Shown here: in pieces, positions 1 to 11,548 of the stretch | Layout of the letters: each line of letters starts with the position of its first letter | Numbering within the stretch: the first letter of the stretch is position 1 | Assembly: GCA_018873245.2 (NCBI GenBank) | Contig: JAEMBT020000004.1 | Coordinates: 10,846,652 to 10,910,651, forward strand | Length of the DNA: 64,000 nt | Reading direction: 5' to 3' | DNA from: Archegozetes longisetosus | Lineage: Eukaryota > Arthropoda > Arachnida > Sarcoptiformes > Trhypochthoniidae | Position numbers and translations under genes: made by a program | The notes under the pieces: generated by a model | Databases searched by the model: none | Seen by the model: only the letters and a program-made list of their open reading frames with translations | Told to the model about the DNA's origin: nothing

Positions 1-2290
1 AGAAAAAAATACTTTTTGGCCGAATATTCGCCAGTTTATCACACAAAAAATAATTCATTTTTTAAAAACAAAATTGTTTTTCTTTTGCTCAAATGATTAT
101 TCGATATATATTTCATATTTTCAAACTTAAAAATTTGTCAGAACGAGGGAAGCGTTTTTTCATTGTAATTATGAGGCTAACAATTCAATCAAACAACTAT
201 ATCCTTATGTCGATCTAATCTACTTTTAATTTCTTGTTATTGAAGTTTAGTTTATTTCGAAGATTGATCTCATGTTTGATTTACTGAAAATCATTAAACC
301 ATGAGCTCATAGTTATCAGGTGTCTGATAAATCAACTCTAATAAAATTTTCTTTGTAATAAGGTATTATCTCCTAGTTCATGACATGACAAAGATAACAC
401 TTATTGTGCAGCTAAATCTAAACGCAAACAGTGATTGCAACCTAAAAATGTATAACAAACTAATAATAGCTGTTTGCATATTTTTAATGATGATGACAAT
501 AAACTTTTATCTGAAAGAATATCATATTTAGAGGCTTGAAAGACTAGATTCAAGCTCAGATCTTGTTCAGTTTCATTCATGTTTGATTATTTATGAATTT
601 TATTATTTAGTTTCTGGCAATTAGTGCAAATTAAACTAAAACAAGAAATAAGTTGATAACTGGACTGATCAGTTTGAATTTCAAAAATTGAATCTTCTAG
701 TGTTAAAGACAGATTTTGAATTAATAGGGATGGCGTCAAATTAAAAATCAAAATTAATCAAGCTCAACAACGATTCGATTCTAGATTGATTTTTCCTAAG
801 GTCAGACCAACTTTCGAGCATCTTTAAAGTAAGATAAGTTTGATAATTAATTAGAAAAGTTCTAAATTAAAAATTATTGTTCACAAACGATTAGTCAAAA
901 TCGAAACTGTGCTAGATATTCTATTAGAAACCATTGAATAATTTGAGTGATTCAAAAATTAATAAACCCGGTTTTCACTTTATAATAAAAATTGAAAATT
1001 CAGTTCCGGTTTTTTACGTGTTACTACAATATAAATGCTCAGAGAACATAGATTTTATCAGAAAATTCTTGAAATAGATTAATAACGTTTGTTCTCGGGA
1101 AGTAATTGTTTGATGGATATCTTTGTGCAGATTCATTACTTAAAACAATTATTATAACGAGTTACTATAAAATATTTGTTGGAAGATTTCGATAGCTAAA
1201 ACGATTGTTTTGAATTTTGTTTTTGCAAAGTATTAAAAAGAATTTGCATTTACTCCATAAGAATTTGAATATTACATTAGTCGCTATAGTTGTGAAGCTT
1301 AATTGTTCTAGTAACTGATAGCTAGGTATTGCAACTAATTCTGCCAATAAACTAACAAGGTAAGGCTAATTGCTTTTGTAGTGATAATGTAGTCATTCAG
1401 ATAATAAGTTTAGATAAAACAACTCTTTTATTTGCGCTGAATCACTCAATATTTTTATCTCAACTTTAACCTTTCCCAATAATGATTATAATTGCGCAAT
1501 TCTTAACGAACGGAAGTAAACGAAGGTAAACGATATTGTACAGACCCGTATTTAGAAGTTAGATTATTTTTGAATTCAGAGACATCAATTAATTCATATT
1601 TACGTATAAACGAAAGTCATCTAGACTATTTTAAAGTAAAATTCATGGATTAAAATATAATAGTACACACACCTTCAATAGTAGATTTGCACTAATATCT
1701 TGCTACAAAAAAACCTAAGTGCTCATTCACTTATTGAAGGTGAATGTAGTACAAAATTACTATAGTTTTATCATATTTGACTCATTTTTGGAATTTGGTT
1801 CAAATAGAGTTATTGGTCTGAAAAGGTTGGGATGTTGTTCGTTTGCACAATATTATTTCATATTTGTCATACCTCAGCTCATGTTTGCGAAATCGTTTTA
1901 TTTATTTGATGTAATCTAATCATAACTTACTATTTGCTCACATATAAAATAGTACATATCCACGCGTTACAAGAAATGCTTGAAATTAATTTTTAAATCG
2001 ATCATTCAAATCTTGAATTTCGTAATAAAATTTTAATAAAATTTTCAATGAGAGGAATGGGTTAAAAGAAAAACTGAATCAATTTAAGCAAACATGCAAG
2101 AAATTAAGTGAAAGAACATGATATTTTGGAGTATAATATGAATTACTCGGAGCCTTATTTCATACGACGACTCAATTAACTAAACTGAATACGATAAGAG
2201 TTTTATGTCATTATGAGAAATCATTCTGACAACACTCAGTGTTTCTGTCTAATGATATCTTTATATCAGAGCTGATATTCCTCTCAAGAA
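1..2290. other. intergenic AT-rich DNA, no gene seen
   Basis: This stretch upstream of the dynamin gene has stops in all frames and no run that reads like a conserved protein. I saw no RNA gene, inverted terminal repeat or long tandem repeat. Its last part probably holds distal regulatory sequence for the dynamin gene, but nothing specific can be pointed to. Confidence 0.5.
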
Positions 2291-2294
2291 CGAC

Positions 2295-2302
2295 TATATA
2301 AG
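2295..2302 (+). promoter_or_regulatory. TATA box of the dynamin gene
   Basis: TATATAAG lies 33 bases upstream of the A of a TCATT initiator-like site, which is standard spacing for an RNA polymerase II core promoter. It sits 86 bases before the first in-family ATG, so a short 5' leader is implied. The sequence match is direct; its use as a promoter is inferred. Confidence 0.5.
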
Positions 2303-2325
2303 CCTAATAAGTCTGAAATTTTGTC

Positions 2326-2330
2326 TCATT
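2326..2330 (+). promoter_or_regulatory. initiator-like element of the dynamin gene
   Basis: TCATT fits the arthropod initiator pattern (TCAKT-like), with the putative +1 A at 2328. Its spacing from the TATA box supports it. An unspliced leader from here would be 60 bases long. Confidence 0.35.
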
Positions 2331-2353
2331 ACCCAATTTGACAATTTGTTTTC

Positions 2354-2374
2354 ATGTTTCTGTGCAGTCAATAA
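2354..2374 (+). promoter_or_regulatory. short upstream ORF in the dynamin leader
   Basis: An ATG followed by five codons and TAA lies 13 bases before the dynamin ATG, in a different frame (34 bases between the two ATGs). If the leader is unspliced, ribosomes would meet this uORF first. However, TTTCTGTGCAG ending at 2367 also looks like a good 3' splice site. If that site is used, the uORF ATG would be spliced away and the leader would start at 2368. Confidence 0.3.
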
Positions 2375-2387
2375 AAAAATAATAAAC

Positions 2388-2628
2388 ATGTCCGGCAATA
2401 AAGGAATGGAGAATATGATTCAGATCATTAATCAACTTCAGGATAAGTTTAATCCGTTGGGAATTAATTTGGCATTAGAACTACCACAGATCGCTGTAGT
2501 TGGTGGTCAATCCGCTGGAAAGTCTAGTGTTTTAGAAAGTTTTGTCGGCAAAGATTTCTTGCCACGAGGAAGTGGTATTGTCACCAGAAGACCACTGATT
2601 TTGCAGCTTATTAGCAATGGAAACGAAC
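2388..2628 (+). CDS. dynamin exon 1 (P-loop and switch I)
   Basis: The ATG at 2388 starts [19 protein letters not shown], which matches the dynamin N terminus, so I chose it over upstream in-frame codons. The exon carries the P-loop GGQSAGKSS (39-47) and the [11 protein letters not shown] switch I segment with T66. It ends in phase 1 at a GTAAGT donor. The reading frame runs on only 26 bases past the donor before a stop. Confidence 0.92.
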
Positions 2629-5600
2629 GTAAGTCTCTTTTTGTAACAGTGTAGTCTTATGTTAGTAAATCGATCCTAGATTTGGTTGATTTTCACACCT
2701 AATAAACTCTTACTAGCTATTGCTTAACTCATAAAATAATATAGGATTTTTGGTCTAACTTTCCCTATTTTGTCTTATAATATTTGATTGCTTTATTTTA
2801 TAAGATTTATAAGTGCCTAAATATGTAGCAAAACTGCGAATATTTGATAGCACAAAAAATCAAAGATAATTAATTTATATTTTCTATCTTTTTATAATTT
2901 TAATGAATTTCATACAATTATTTGAGAGTTAAACCTATTATTTGCTAACTGTTATCTGCTAACACTGTACTAAATTATAGTAAGTTAACTATAGAATATA
3001 TAAATGGTTATAATGCAGAGCTTTTCTTATTGTACGCCCCATATAAAAATATAGTAAAAACTTTGAAATGATAAACTTTATGATCATAATGTTGGCTATT
3101 GCACATGTGATGTCTTTGTTACTGTACACTTTACTCCCATTATGCTGATTTGCTTGTACTTTTAATTTAAGGAAAACTACTAATCAGAAAACTTGAAATA
3201 GCCAGTAATGTGGCGTACAATAAGAAAGCCCTGCATTTAATTAAATATAAATTAATATAATTAAATTTTTCTCAAAAGTATCAATACTTAAATGTAAGTT
3301 TTAAAAAATTAGTGAAAATAATAATTTTTAATGGTACTTTTGGTACCATTTGATAACATTTTTTATATGTTCACTTTCTTTTGATTTATCGTAGCTCGCT
3401 TGAGCTGGATTAATCCTATAATTTATTATACAAAATACTTGGAAATGGATTTTATTATTAACCTAATTTTAATATCTTATCATAAGCCGTTGTTTAATAA
3501 CATTTTAATAAAATAGGGAAGCTCATACCAAACATCCTGTAGATAACTTAGTGGATTATATAGATAAATAGTAGACTTAGAAGTGGACTTAATAGATAAA
3601 TATTTTAGTGGACATTTTATTAACATTAAAAAATAATATATCAAAACCTAATTACTATAAGAATAGATAATTAACACAAGTTGAAACTTTCAGCTTATGG
3701 AGAGTTCCTCCACTTACCTGACAGAAAGTTTTACAACTTTGATGATATCAGAAAGGAAATCGAAGCTGAGACAGATCGTGAGACTTATGGTAATAAGGGA
3801 ATCTCTTCGAAGCCAATTAACTTGAAAATATATTCTCCTGATGTGGTCAACCTCACGTTAATTGATTTGCCAGGGCTGACAAAAGTGCCGGTTGGAAATC
3901 AACCGCCAGATATAGAGATTCAGATCAGAAAAATGATTTTCAATTACATAACTAAAGAAAATTGTCTGATATTAGCGGTTACTGCTGCCAATCAAGGTAT
4001 ATTAACATAGCTTAAACGTAGAAATAATGTAATCGTGCGAATAAAATGTATTTTGCGATAATCAGATTTGGCAACTTCTGATGCGCTACAATTGGCTAAA
4101 GAAGCAGATCCGGAAGGGAAGCGAACAATTGGAGTATTAACTAAAATGGATCTGATGGATGAAGGAACTAATGCTAGAGATATACTGGATGGCAAACTAT
4201 TACCTTTAAAGCGAGGCTATATCGGTGTCATTAATAGGTCGCAAAAAGATATAGATTCTAAAAAGAATATCGCAGAAGCCTTAGCTTCAGAAAGGAAGTT
4301 CTTCAACGATCATCCGGATTACTGGGATATTTCGGACCGATTAGGAACTGGCCATTTACAAAAATATCTCAATAAAGAACTGTCGGATCATATTTTCAAA
4401 CAATTACCATCTCTTCGAGATATGTTTGAGTCGAAATTGAGTGGTTTAGAGGATAGGCTCGAAACTTTTGCCGTTCCTGAAGAATCTAAAGACTATGAGA
4501 AGTTATTGCTTGAAATGAATGAACAATTAAGACGTGATTTTGAACTAGCGATAGGTAGAAGTGCGAGCGTCAAGGTCGATATTAACAGCCTAACGGGAGG
4601 TACAAGAATCAATTCACTAATGAATGAAAAATATCCAAATGAAATAACGGCTATGTTTTACGATGAAAGCAAATTGAGACGAGAAATAGCTGTTTCCATT
4701 CAGAATATTCACGGCGCTTATCTCGGAATTTTCACTCCAGACATGGCTTTCGAAGCTGTCATTAGAAATCAAATAGGTATATAAACTAAGGCATTTGAAT
4801 TCTGACTTTTCGGTGTTGGACTTGTTCTAGCCTGGTATTGTTAAATATCTAACAAACCTAACCTAACTCTACTTACGCTTATAAATATAGTTGGTTACGT
4901 CAAATAGGCATTCCTGCTAGTGCTTCTTAACTGTTTTTCATAAGAGCAAATTAGATTAGGTTCTCACCGGATTTAGTAGTATTTGGTTGTAGTTGAAGTT
5001 TTTTTCTAATCAGTTAAATTCATATGAATTGAGAATTGAATTAATGGTTTTTTCAGGACAATTTCGTGAGCCTTCATTACGTTGCGTTGATTGGGTCACA
5101 CGAGAGCTAGAAAACGTAATTAAAGATTGTATTGAAAAAATTGATCGGTATCCAAGAGTCAGGTATTTGTTTATTAATTTTATGATACGCAAACATTATA
5201 AACGTTCATATAAATATTCATATAAGTCTCTGCATAAAAAACTTGTAGTTGAACGAGATAATAATTTAATAAGACTTATAAGCTCTCGGAAGTCTTATAT
5301 AAACTTCAATTTTATCAGACCTATAATTGATTAGTAAGTTATTTGAAATCTTTAACGGAATCATTTGTTCTTCTTTTGAAGTAGTATTTTCTATTGCTTA
5401 ATTAAAATGAATTAATTTAGTAATTTAATTATAAATTTATGCATTATTCATATTATTTGTATCTACTACCTACTTTTATATCATTTATAATAACATAAAT
5501 TGATGGTTAAATTATTAATTCACTTTAATTGACCAATAGAAAACATGACTTTAAAAGTAAAACAAATGACTTCAATAAAAACTTTCAAAATATTAATCAA

Positions 5601-7016
5601 TAAAAGCCTAATAAAATTCAAGTTTCGACTTTTCCTCAGGTCTATAAATCTTAAGAAATTACTATTGAGTTGAATTGCAAGTGTCTACTAGTTTGACTCA
5701 ATGTAAACTAATTTAATTCTTTTTAAATAAAGAGAAATATTTAGTAACATAACTCTGAAGTTTGTTCGCGAATGTCAAAAGGAATGCAGATTAAGAACGC
5801 ATTACATGGTTGACATTCAGTTGGCGTACATGAATACAATTCACGAAGACTTTGTTGGCATAAAAAGGTAACAGCAGACGATCATTTTTGTCGGCTCTCC
5901 GATTGCGTGGTGTTATCGCAGATGAAGCTCGCGTTTCAGTCAAGTTTATGCTGGTTGTGGCCTAACCTAAGCTTAAGTTTATAAAAGCATCTACAACAAT
6001 ACCACTCAATCATCGCCCAAAAGCCCTTTTGTTTGTTAATCAGAGATTTAATTATTTATTTTTAATTAAGTGACGAACAAATGCTACCTTCTTATGAAAA
6101 TCCTAAATCCCAATTTGCGGTCACATCAGCACTCAGTAGTAAGCAAGCTGCCCGGCGCGGTTGGATTAACTATAGGAGAAACGATTTCTGGTTCGTTCTC
6201 AATAGCGAATCGCTTTCATGGTATAAGGATGGAGACGAAAAAGATAAAAAGGGATCAATCAATTTGAGTGAGTTTCAAGTGAAGCCGGGAAAAGATGACA
6301 AAACACTCATTCTAGTCCTTTCAAAAAAGTAAATATTATTCATATTATCATTTTTTTATCCTAATCGAGAAATTGATTTTTTAAAATAAATATTCTAGGA
6401 ACGTTTTTGGCAAAGATGGTAAGCAAATGGAATTGATATTTAATTCAACTCAAAACGTTGAGAAGTGGAAGGAATCGTTCGAACAAGCAGGCGTTAGATC
6501 CAATTACAGTGATAGCAGTTTCTATGCACTTGACAGTGACTCTGATACTCATTCAGTGTCAAATATGTCAATAGCAAACGGACACACTAATGGTCAGCTC
6601 TTCGAAAAATACCCACGACCAGCACAACCAACGCCTGAAGAACTAGCAGTTCCTGCTAGTTTAAGACCACAAGTAGAAGTGGTGAAGAAATTGGTAGACT
6701 CTTACGTAAAAATACTTAAGAAAACATTCAAGTGAGTTACGAAGTGACTTAATGACTACTAGAACATGACTTATAGTGTATCTCATTATTCATGTATAGA
6801 GACTATATGCCAAAATTAATAATGTTAGCACTAGTTGAAGCCACAAAGACTTTCATTGCTGTCGATCTGAAAATTCGCGTTAAAGACTTTATCTCTTCTA
6901 TTGATGATATGATGGGAGGAGATCCTGACCAAGAAGTCCGAAAAGATTTAATGAATCAAGTCAAGTCCTACAAAGAGGCGATTGCTATCATTGATCAAGT
7001 TTTGATGCAAAAATAA
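2388..7016 (+). CDS. dynamin-like GTPase lacking a proline-rich tail (8 exons, 763 aa)
   Basis: The joined exons are 2388-2628, 3694-3996, 4066-4776, 5057-5162, 5745-5867, 6071-6328, 6399-6731 and 6800-7016. All phases match and the total is 2292 bases. The product resembles classical dynamin (Drosophila shibire, vertebrate DNM1-3), a GTPase that assembles as a helix on vesicle necks and cuts them in endocytosis. Visible motifs are G1 GGQSAGKS (K45), G2 T66, G3 DLPG (138-141), G4 TKMD (207-210) and G5 NRSQ (238-241). A stalk follows, then a PH domain (about 523-612) and a GED (about 665-757). All GTPase residues named here are present, so the enzyme should be active. Two oddities stand out: it ends at VLMQK with no proline-rich domain, and the first variable loop of the PH domain is about eight residues short. 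It is probably a diverged dynamin paralogue. The assignment to the dynamin family is secure; which paralogue is unknown. Confidence 0.93.
2629..3693 (+). other. dynamin intron 1
   Basis: This 1065-base intron starts GTAAGT and ends TTTCAG. It is very AT-rich, with stops in all frames. I see no nested gene or repeat in it. Confidence 0.85.
3694..3996 (+). CDS. dynamin exon 2 (G3, switch II)
   Basis: Starts after CTTTCAG and ends in phase 1 before GTATAT. It encodes YGEFLH, then [10 protein letters not shown] and [11 protein letters not shown], then the G3 motif in [12 protein letters not shown] and the KENCLILAV strand. All of these are hallmark segments of the dynamin GTPase domain. Intron 2 downstream is 69 bases. 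Confidence 0.92.
4066..4776 (+). CDS. dynamin exon 3 (G4, G5 and most of the stalk)
   Basis: The largest exon, 711 bases. Joining to exon 2 creates DLATSDAL, the conserved continuation. It contains G4 [11 protein letters not shown]5 [11 protein letters not shown] and ERKFFNDHP. The middle-domain segments [21 protein letters not shown] and TPDMAFEAV follow. It ends in phase 1 before GTATAT. Confidence 0.94.
5057..5162 (+). CDS. dynamin exon 4 (stalk)
   Basis: Begins after TTTTTTCAG and encodes [18 protein letters not shown] to RYPRV, matching the dynamin stalk segment (K/R)EPxLKCVD to YPRLR. It ends CAG|GTATTT in phase 2. An open frame of 56 codons continues past the donor but has no dynamin resemblance. 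Confidence 0.88.
5163..5744 (+). other. dynamin intron 4
   Basis: This 582-base AT-rich intron lies between two stalk exons. Nothing of note was seen in it. Confidence 0.75.
5745..5867 (+). CDS. dynamin exon 5 (stalk helix)
   Basis: A 123-base exon found by homology and phase. It encodes [15 protein letters not shown], then [19 protein letters not shown]. The latter is the conserved dynamin [20 protein letters not shown] helix. Acceptor TATTTAG at 5744 is the one that restores phase with exon 4; the nearer CTGAAG at 5759 would break the frame. It ends in phase 2 before GTAACA. Confidence 0.85.
6071..6328 (+). CDS. dynamin exon 6 (PH domain, first half)
   Basis: Starts one base before DEQMLPSYE, after an AATTAAG acceptor that restores phase. 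The PH domain begins at about RRGWINY, with [20 protein letters not shown] clearly of dynamin type. Classical dynamins carry a loop of about eight more residues between the opening Trp (W526) and the FW pair, ending in a lipid-inserting hydrophobic tip. That loop is absent here. Ends in phase 2 before GTAAAT. Confidence 0.9.
6399..6731 (+). CDS. dynamin exon 7 (PH second half, linker, GED start)
   Basis: Encodes [14 protein letters not shown] and then [12 protein letters not shown], the closing PH helix with its conserved Trp (W604). A polar Ser/Asp-rich linker follows (about 614-650). Next comes a small proline patch PRPAQPTP (653-660) and the start of the GED ([16 protein letters not shown]). 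It ends in phase 2 before GTGAGT. Confidence 0.92.
6800..7016 (+). CDS. dynamin exon 8 (GED and stop)
   Basis: Encodes [19 protein letters not shown], then [19 protein letters not shown], the last helices of the GED. A TAA stop follows VLMQK. In classical dynamins the chain continues into a Pro-rich SH3-binding tail of 100 or so residues. Here there is an immediate stop and no downstream proline-rich reading frame in the next kilobase. No clear AATAAA signal was seen shortly after the stop. Confidence 0.92.
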
Positions 7017-9858
7017 TTAGTCAATCCTTAGACATAACTTATTGTATAAAATATGTAAAATTTGGATTTTACCCAAATTTTAGGCTATCAGCCACTACTA
7101 AGTCGTTTATTAATTAGTCAGTTATTAATATTTTGGCAATTACTCGAATTGAGAGCACAAATGTATTTTACGAAGTATTTCATAATAACATTACATACTT
7201 GCAATTCATTTAACTTGAAGTACTTTACTATTTCGTAAGGATTTCTTACTTGTTAAGCTAAATGTCAATATAATCTGAATTAATTAATAAGTAGAGTCTA
7301 CTTAATTGACAGAGAAAGTTGCCCTAAATTTCGAGGGTAAGTTAATATTAGAGATTAGTTTTCATGAGCCCACAGTTATTCTGAGAGTCATTTGTTTTTC
7401 ATCTCGAGAGTTTGATAATATCTTAGACTTCTTATCTAATATCAAAGTAATATTACAAGTGTCTCGGTAAATAATTCTCAGGATATGTATTAGGTGTGAA
7501 ACAATGTTCGGAATCAATATTCTTTCGTTAATTTTATCAACTCATTTGTTCAGTCCAACAAACGAATCGCTTTTCTACTTAATGCATATCTTCAGAGTTT
7601 TCTCCCCAAATTTTGACTTAGTTTTCAAATTTTGTTCAATTACTCATTGCTTGAGTTTTTGGAAAACTAATGGCCTAAAAAATACTGATTTAATCTTGAA
7701 TAGCAATGTTCCATAGTCAGAAGTGAATCATGAATTCTATGTTAGAATTGATTGAAAAGACCGGGCATTTGATAAATTGTTCGTCAAACCTATTTCTAAA
7801 GGCTCACATTTTATTAAAGGAAGTGCTTCAAAATTAAGTCAATCTTTTTTCGGGATTCCTTTATTCAGTGCCTCAAAAACTAAAATTATTTTTTGAAAAT
7901 TTTTCAGATTCTCAGAAAGATACCTGACATATCGGTTTTATTATCAAATTTTGGTCAAAAATTAATGTTCGACAGTAATTTGGCGAATAATTAAGGAAAT
8001 TGCACAATTTAACAGAAAAAAATGTTTAATTTGCTGATAAAGTATGCGTTAGAGGATATTGTTTGTTAGGCAATATCTTCTAAAATGTTCAGTACATATA
8101 ACTATATAACTGAGAATCGGAGCTGTTAAATATGATAAATGAGAGAATGGCATGTGTTTGAAAAAAGATTCAAAAGTAATAATTAACTTATAGGTGGTGT
8201 GATTTTATAAGTTTAGTTTAATACATGGCTATAGAAAAAAGCACTTTTAGCGCAAAATCAAATGATCTGATGCCGCGAATTTTAGCAAATATAATAAATG
8301 GTCGGCATTTAGAAAACAAAATCAACTGACAGGACATGAAAGAGTGCGTTAATATTAGAACTGATTAACATTTGCATTTCTATTACGTGATAAATTGCAC
8401 TAATTGGTAAGACCGGCAAAAAGAGAGCATAAGCCAGAGTTACTACGAGTGCACGACAATTATCTTTAATTCTCAATGTATTCGTAATGCTTTCGGAATA
8501 TTTAATGAGGAGTGTTCCTGCATCTAATGCTTAGCAAAATGTGAGCCAAACATCTGGAATGATGAACTGCGGCCCATAAGTAATCACAATTACTCTTTGT
8601 TGAGCATTAGTTTTTTGAGAGGCTACAAATCAAAGGCATGGAAGCCCTGATTGAAACAGAGTCTACGGTTCAGTCAGTTTTAGAACATTTCGGTCAATTA
8701 TAGTATTGGCTGGAATGTTGTGATCAAAGGTACTTTTGAATCATCATTATCGGACTTGGCGATCGTCATCAACATTAACTCATTCTGTCACAAAGTGTGA
8801 ACACTTTTGACGCTTAACACATAATAACTTTCTGCCTCTCAGAAAAGTCTTTCTTCCTCCGGAACTACTGCACTGATCAACTGAAAGAAAATAGTTTTGT
8901 TAAGGCCTGAAGGCTTTTGATGAAAAGCATTTGGATTCTTAAGTTCATTTTGTGCTGAAAGTGCTGCTGTATATCTTGTCCTGATCGATCGGCTATAATT
9001 TTTTCAAGTGTTTCTACACACACACACACACACACACACACGCTAGGATTTAGTGTTGTTGGAGGAGAAAAACTATTAGATTTTTATGATAAGAAACAAT
9101 TGCAGCTTTCATTCTATCAATTATGGAAGAGGTGTATGAATGAGTCAATACTAGTTAAATAGTAGATCGATATATGTCTCTGTTATGAATCAAATATGTA
9201 TAATAGAAAATATAGCATTATAATTATAACAATTTTTTATCGCATTGCGACTCATATATACGCTCGTAGCGAATGTATGGTTGGTGTGACTGTTTGCTGT
9301 TGAATTGAGTCAGACTCTAGTCGCCACACTTGCGCAAAGTTACGGGACTTGTGCTAAAAGCTAAAAGAAGTCGAACTGAAAACCGTTAGCGAAGTTCCAA
9401 TAAAAGGAGCGTTACAGTACTGTACGCGTTACTTTATTGGCATGTTTCTGATAATAATTTGGATAAAGTAATGCTCTGTATATGTTGATTGTGTTAGGTA
9501 AAGCTATTGGCTAAGTCTAATTCACGGCTAATACAACATGAACGTTGACTTGAGTTTTTAGTTTAGTGGTTGTTGTCAGTGTTGTGAGAGTTAGTGTACA
9601 GTATGTTTGGTGTTCGCAATCTCAAATGGAAAAGTATCAACAAATCTCAAGTCAAAAACCACATAAGACGGCTCTCTCTTAGATATTGTTATGTTTGATC
9701 ATTAGTGTAAAAAACTTTTGGCTCAACGCAGAAAATATGGAACTTATAGAGAGATGTTGTTCTCTTTAAGAACACTTAAGCTTTTGCTGAGCAAAAGACT
9801 TTCTACGAGAAGATACAGGGGGCAAGAAATACCCCGACCGCAACATTTTGTCGATGTT
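7017..9858. other. intergenic region between dynamin and the Side gene
   Basis: No conserved coding region was recognised. Base composition becomes less AT-rich from about 9250, where the 5' leader and promoter of the Side gene would lie. A TCAGT initiator-like site is at 9576-9580 with no TATA box near it. From 9718 a frame in phase with the leader exon is open but starts with no ATG until 9754 or 9859. Confidence 0.45.
9016..9041. repeat. (AC)n microsatellite
   Basis: Thirteen uninterrupted AC units lie in intergenic DNA upstream of the Side leader exon. Confidence 0.95.
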
Positions 9859-9964
9859 ATGGTTCGAAGTAAAGTAGTTCGACAGTGGTATTATCATCAT
9901 TGCCCTATACTCTGGAGAGTCCTTGTGTTTGTGATACTTCCGAGATGTTGTATGTCTTTAGCGG
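9859..9964 (+). CDS. putative Side leader exon (signal peptide)
   Basis: From ATG 9859 the exon encodes MVRSKVVRQWYYHHCPI, then the hydrophobic stretch LWRVLVFVILP, then RCCMSLA before a CGG|GTGAGT donor. It ends in phase 1, which the Ig1 exon at 57279 needs, giving ...MSLA-DFPAYSAVVGG with a plausible cleavage after SLA. An in-frame ATG at 9754 would add 35 basic residues. The link is inferred from phase, donor quality and signal-peptide look. Phase agreement alone has a one-in-three chance. Other candidate leaders exist near 39 kb. Confidence 0.5.
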
Positions 9965-11504
9965 GTGAGTACAACTATAACCCATTATTTCTATTATTAT
10001 TTGTTTTATCAAACAAATTGTCGTTGCAATGGTGCTATTGTTGTGAGATTGTCAACTCTTTGCATAAACAACTAATCACTTTTGTTCCATCGCTACTCTC
10101 CCAGTCCTACTCTTTATTCTGATCGACGCAATTAAATACTAATACGAAATAAGAGCTTCTCATAAAGTGATCCGAGTTATGCTACACTTCTCTTATGTTC
10201 TTCTCTCTCAGTCATGTTTCGAGTATTAGCAAACTGTACTAAAGAGAAGCAATAATATGTCAATGAACTTTGGGAAAAAATTTAGTTTTTTTCAGTTATT
10301 CCAAACAGATACCCAAAGGGTAAAAAAGAAAAGACAATAAGCCGATTGAATCCATGAGAATAAAATATATAGCAGGAAACGGCGCCCAAACTAAGAATTG
10401 ACTCGAACTTACCCAAACATAAAACTTTTAATAGCAGTTCTACGACTAACCCATGTCTCGAAGATTGCAGTCTACCTCTTTTTGGAGTTTTTGGAGCTCG
10501 CAATCGATGTTGTTTATCAAATTAAGTCAAGAGAATCTTTTGATGCGCGCACTTCTCAAAGTTTGTTCAGCGTTCAATGTTGGGACTGATGCTCATCTTA
10601 TCAAATCATTCAAATAACGCTTACTCTCATTCTGTATTCCTAACATTTTTCTATTATAAAGATAATGCTATTTTTTAACATTCTTCACAAGAATGTAATT
10701 TTAGTCTATTTTTTCACTTAATCAACATTTTCAATTGAGTGAATAACAAGCATTTGTGACTTCCTTTTTTCGGGTATACAGTCATTTTTTTCAAAGGTTT
10801 CATTCTTTGCTTCCAATTGGAGTTCTCAAAGCATTTAACATTGTATTTGAACTTCTCTCTCGCAACTAAGGATTTAGTGGAGAACCAAAAGAAGAGTTTG
10901 CTGTCAAACTTATCCATTTAAATGTTAAACTGGCTGAGAAAGAGAAGGGTCTATAAATTTTGATTAGTCAATTATAAAATGATTAGTCTATGATTGTATA
11001 ATCTATTGTTATAGTCTGGCAATAGTTAGACTTGTCTTATCTGATTTAATGTGCTTTATTAACCTTTAGCCTAACACCTCAAACAGCAAATTATTGAGCT
11101 CAGGTTGCATTACTTGCAGTCATTTTATGCTCCACTTTGCTCTATGCCTTATTAGTTTACTTTTGCTAAACGACAAGAAAATAAGTAACCAATTTTGGCA
11201 CGGTATATATCCTCAAACTTTGCCTTTTCCTTCGCCTTGATGCTCTGAAGTAAACTATTATTTTCATAAGACTTAGTAATATTTATTGACCATAAGTCTG
11301 CTCATGTGCTTATGGCTATACTCTTTACTTGACTAACAGTATGTTTATTTTTATATATAAGTTTTATATATTCCTCGTGTGTCATACTTATTCAATATTG
11401 TATCTCGAGATATTTAGTTGAATGATAAATAAGTTTTAGTGCGCTTACCGTTTCAAATATGAACCGATTGCCCGCCTTATGCTCTCCGCTATAAATTTCG
11501 TTAT

Positions 11505-11548
<44 letters not shown>

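Noticed and set aside
5163-5336. Continuation of dynamin exon 4 as a 56-codon open frame
   Set aside because: It has no dynamin resemblance and a donor at 5163. The true continuation (exon 5) is found at 5745 with matching phase.
9718-9858. Coding extension of the Side leader upstream of ATG 9859
   Set aside because: The frame is open but would put about 35 to 47 basic residues before the hydrophobic core, and the start at 9718 is TTG, not ATG. I treat it as 5' UTR, though ATG 9754 cannot be excluded.
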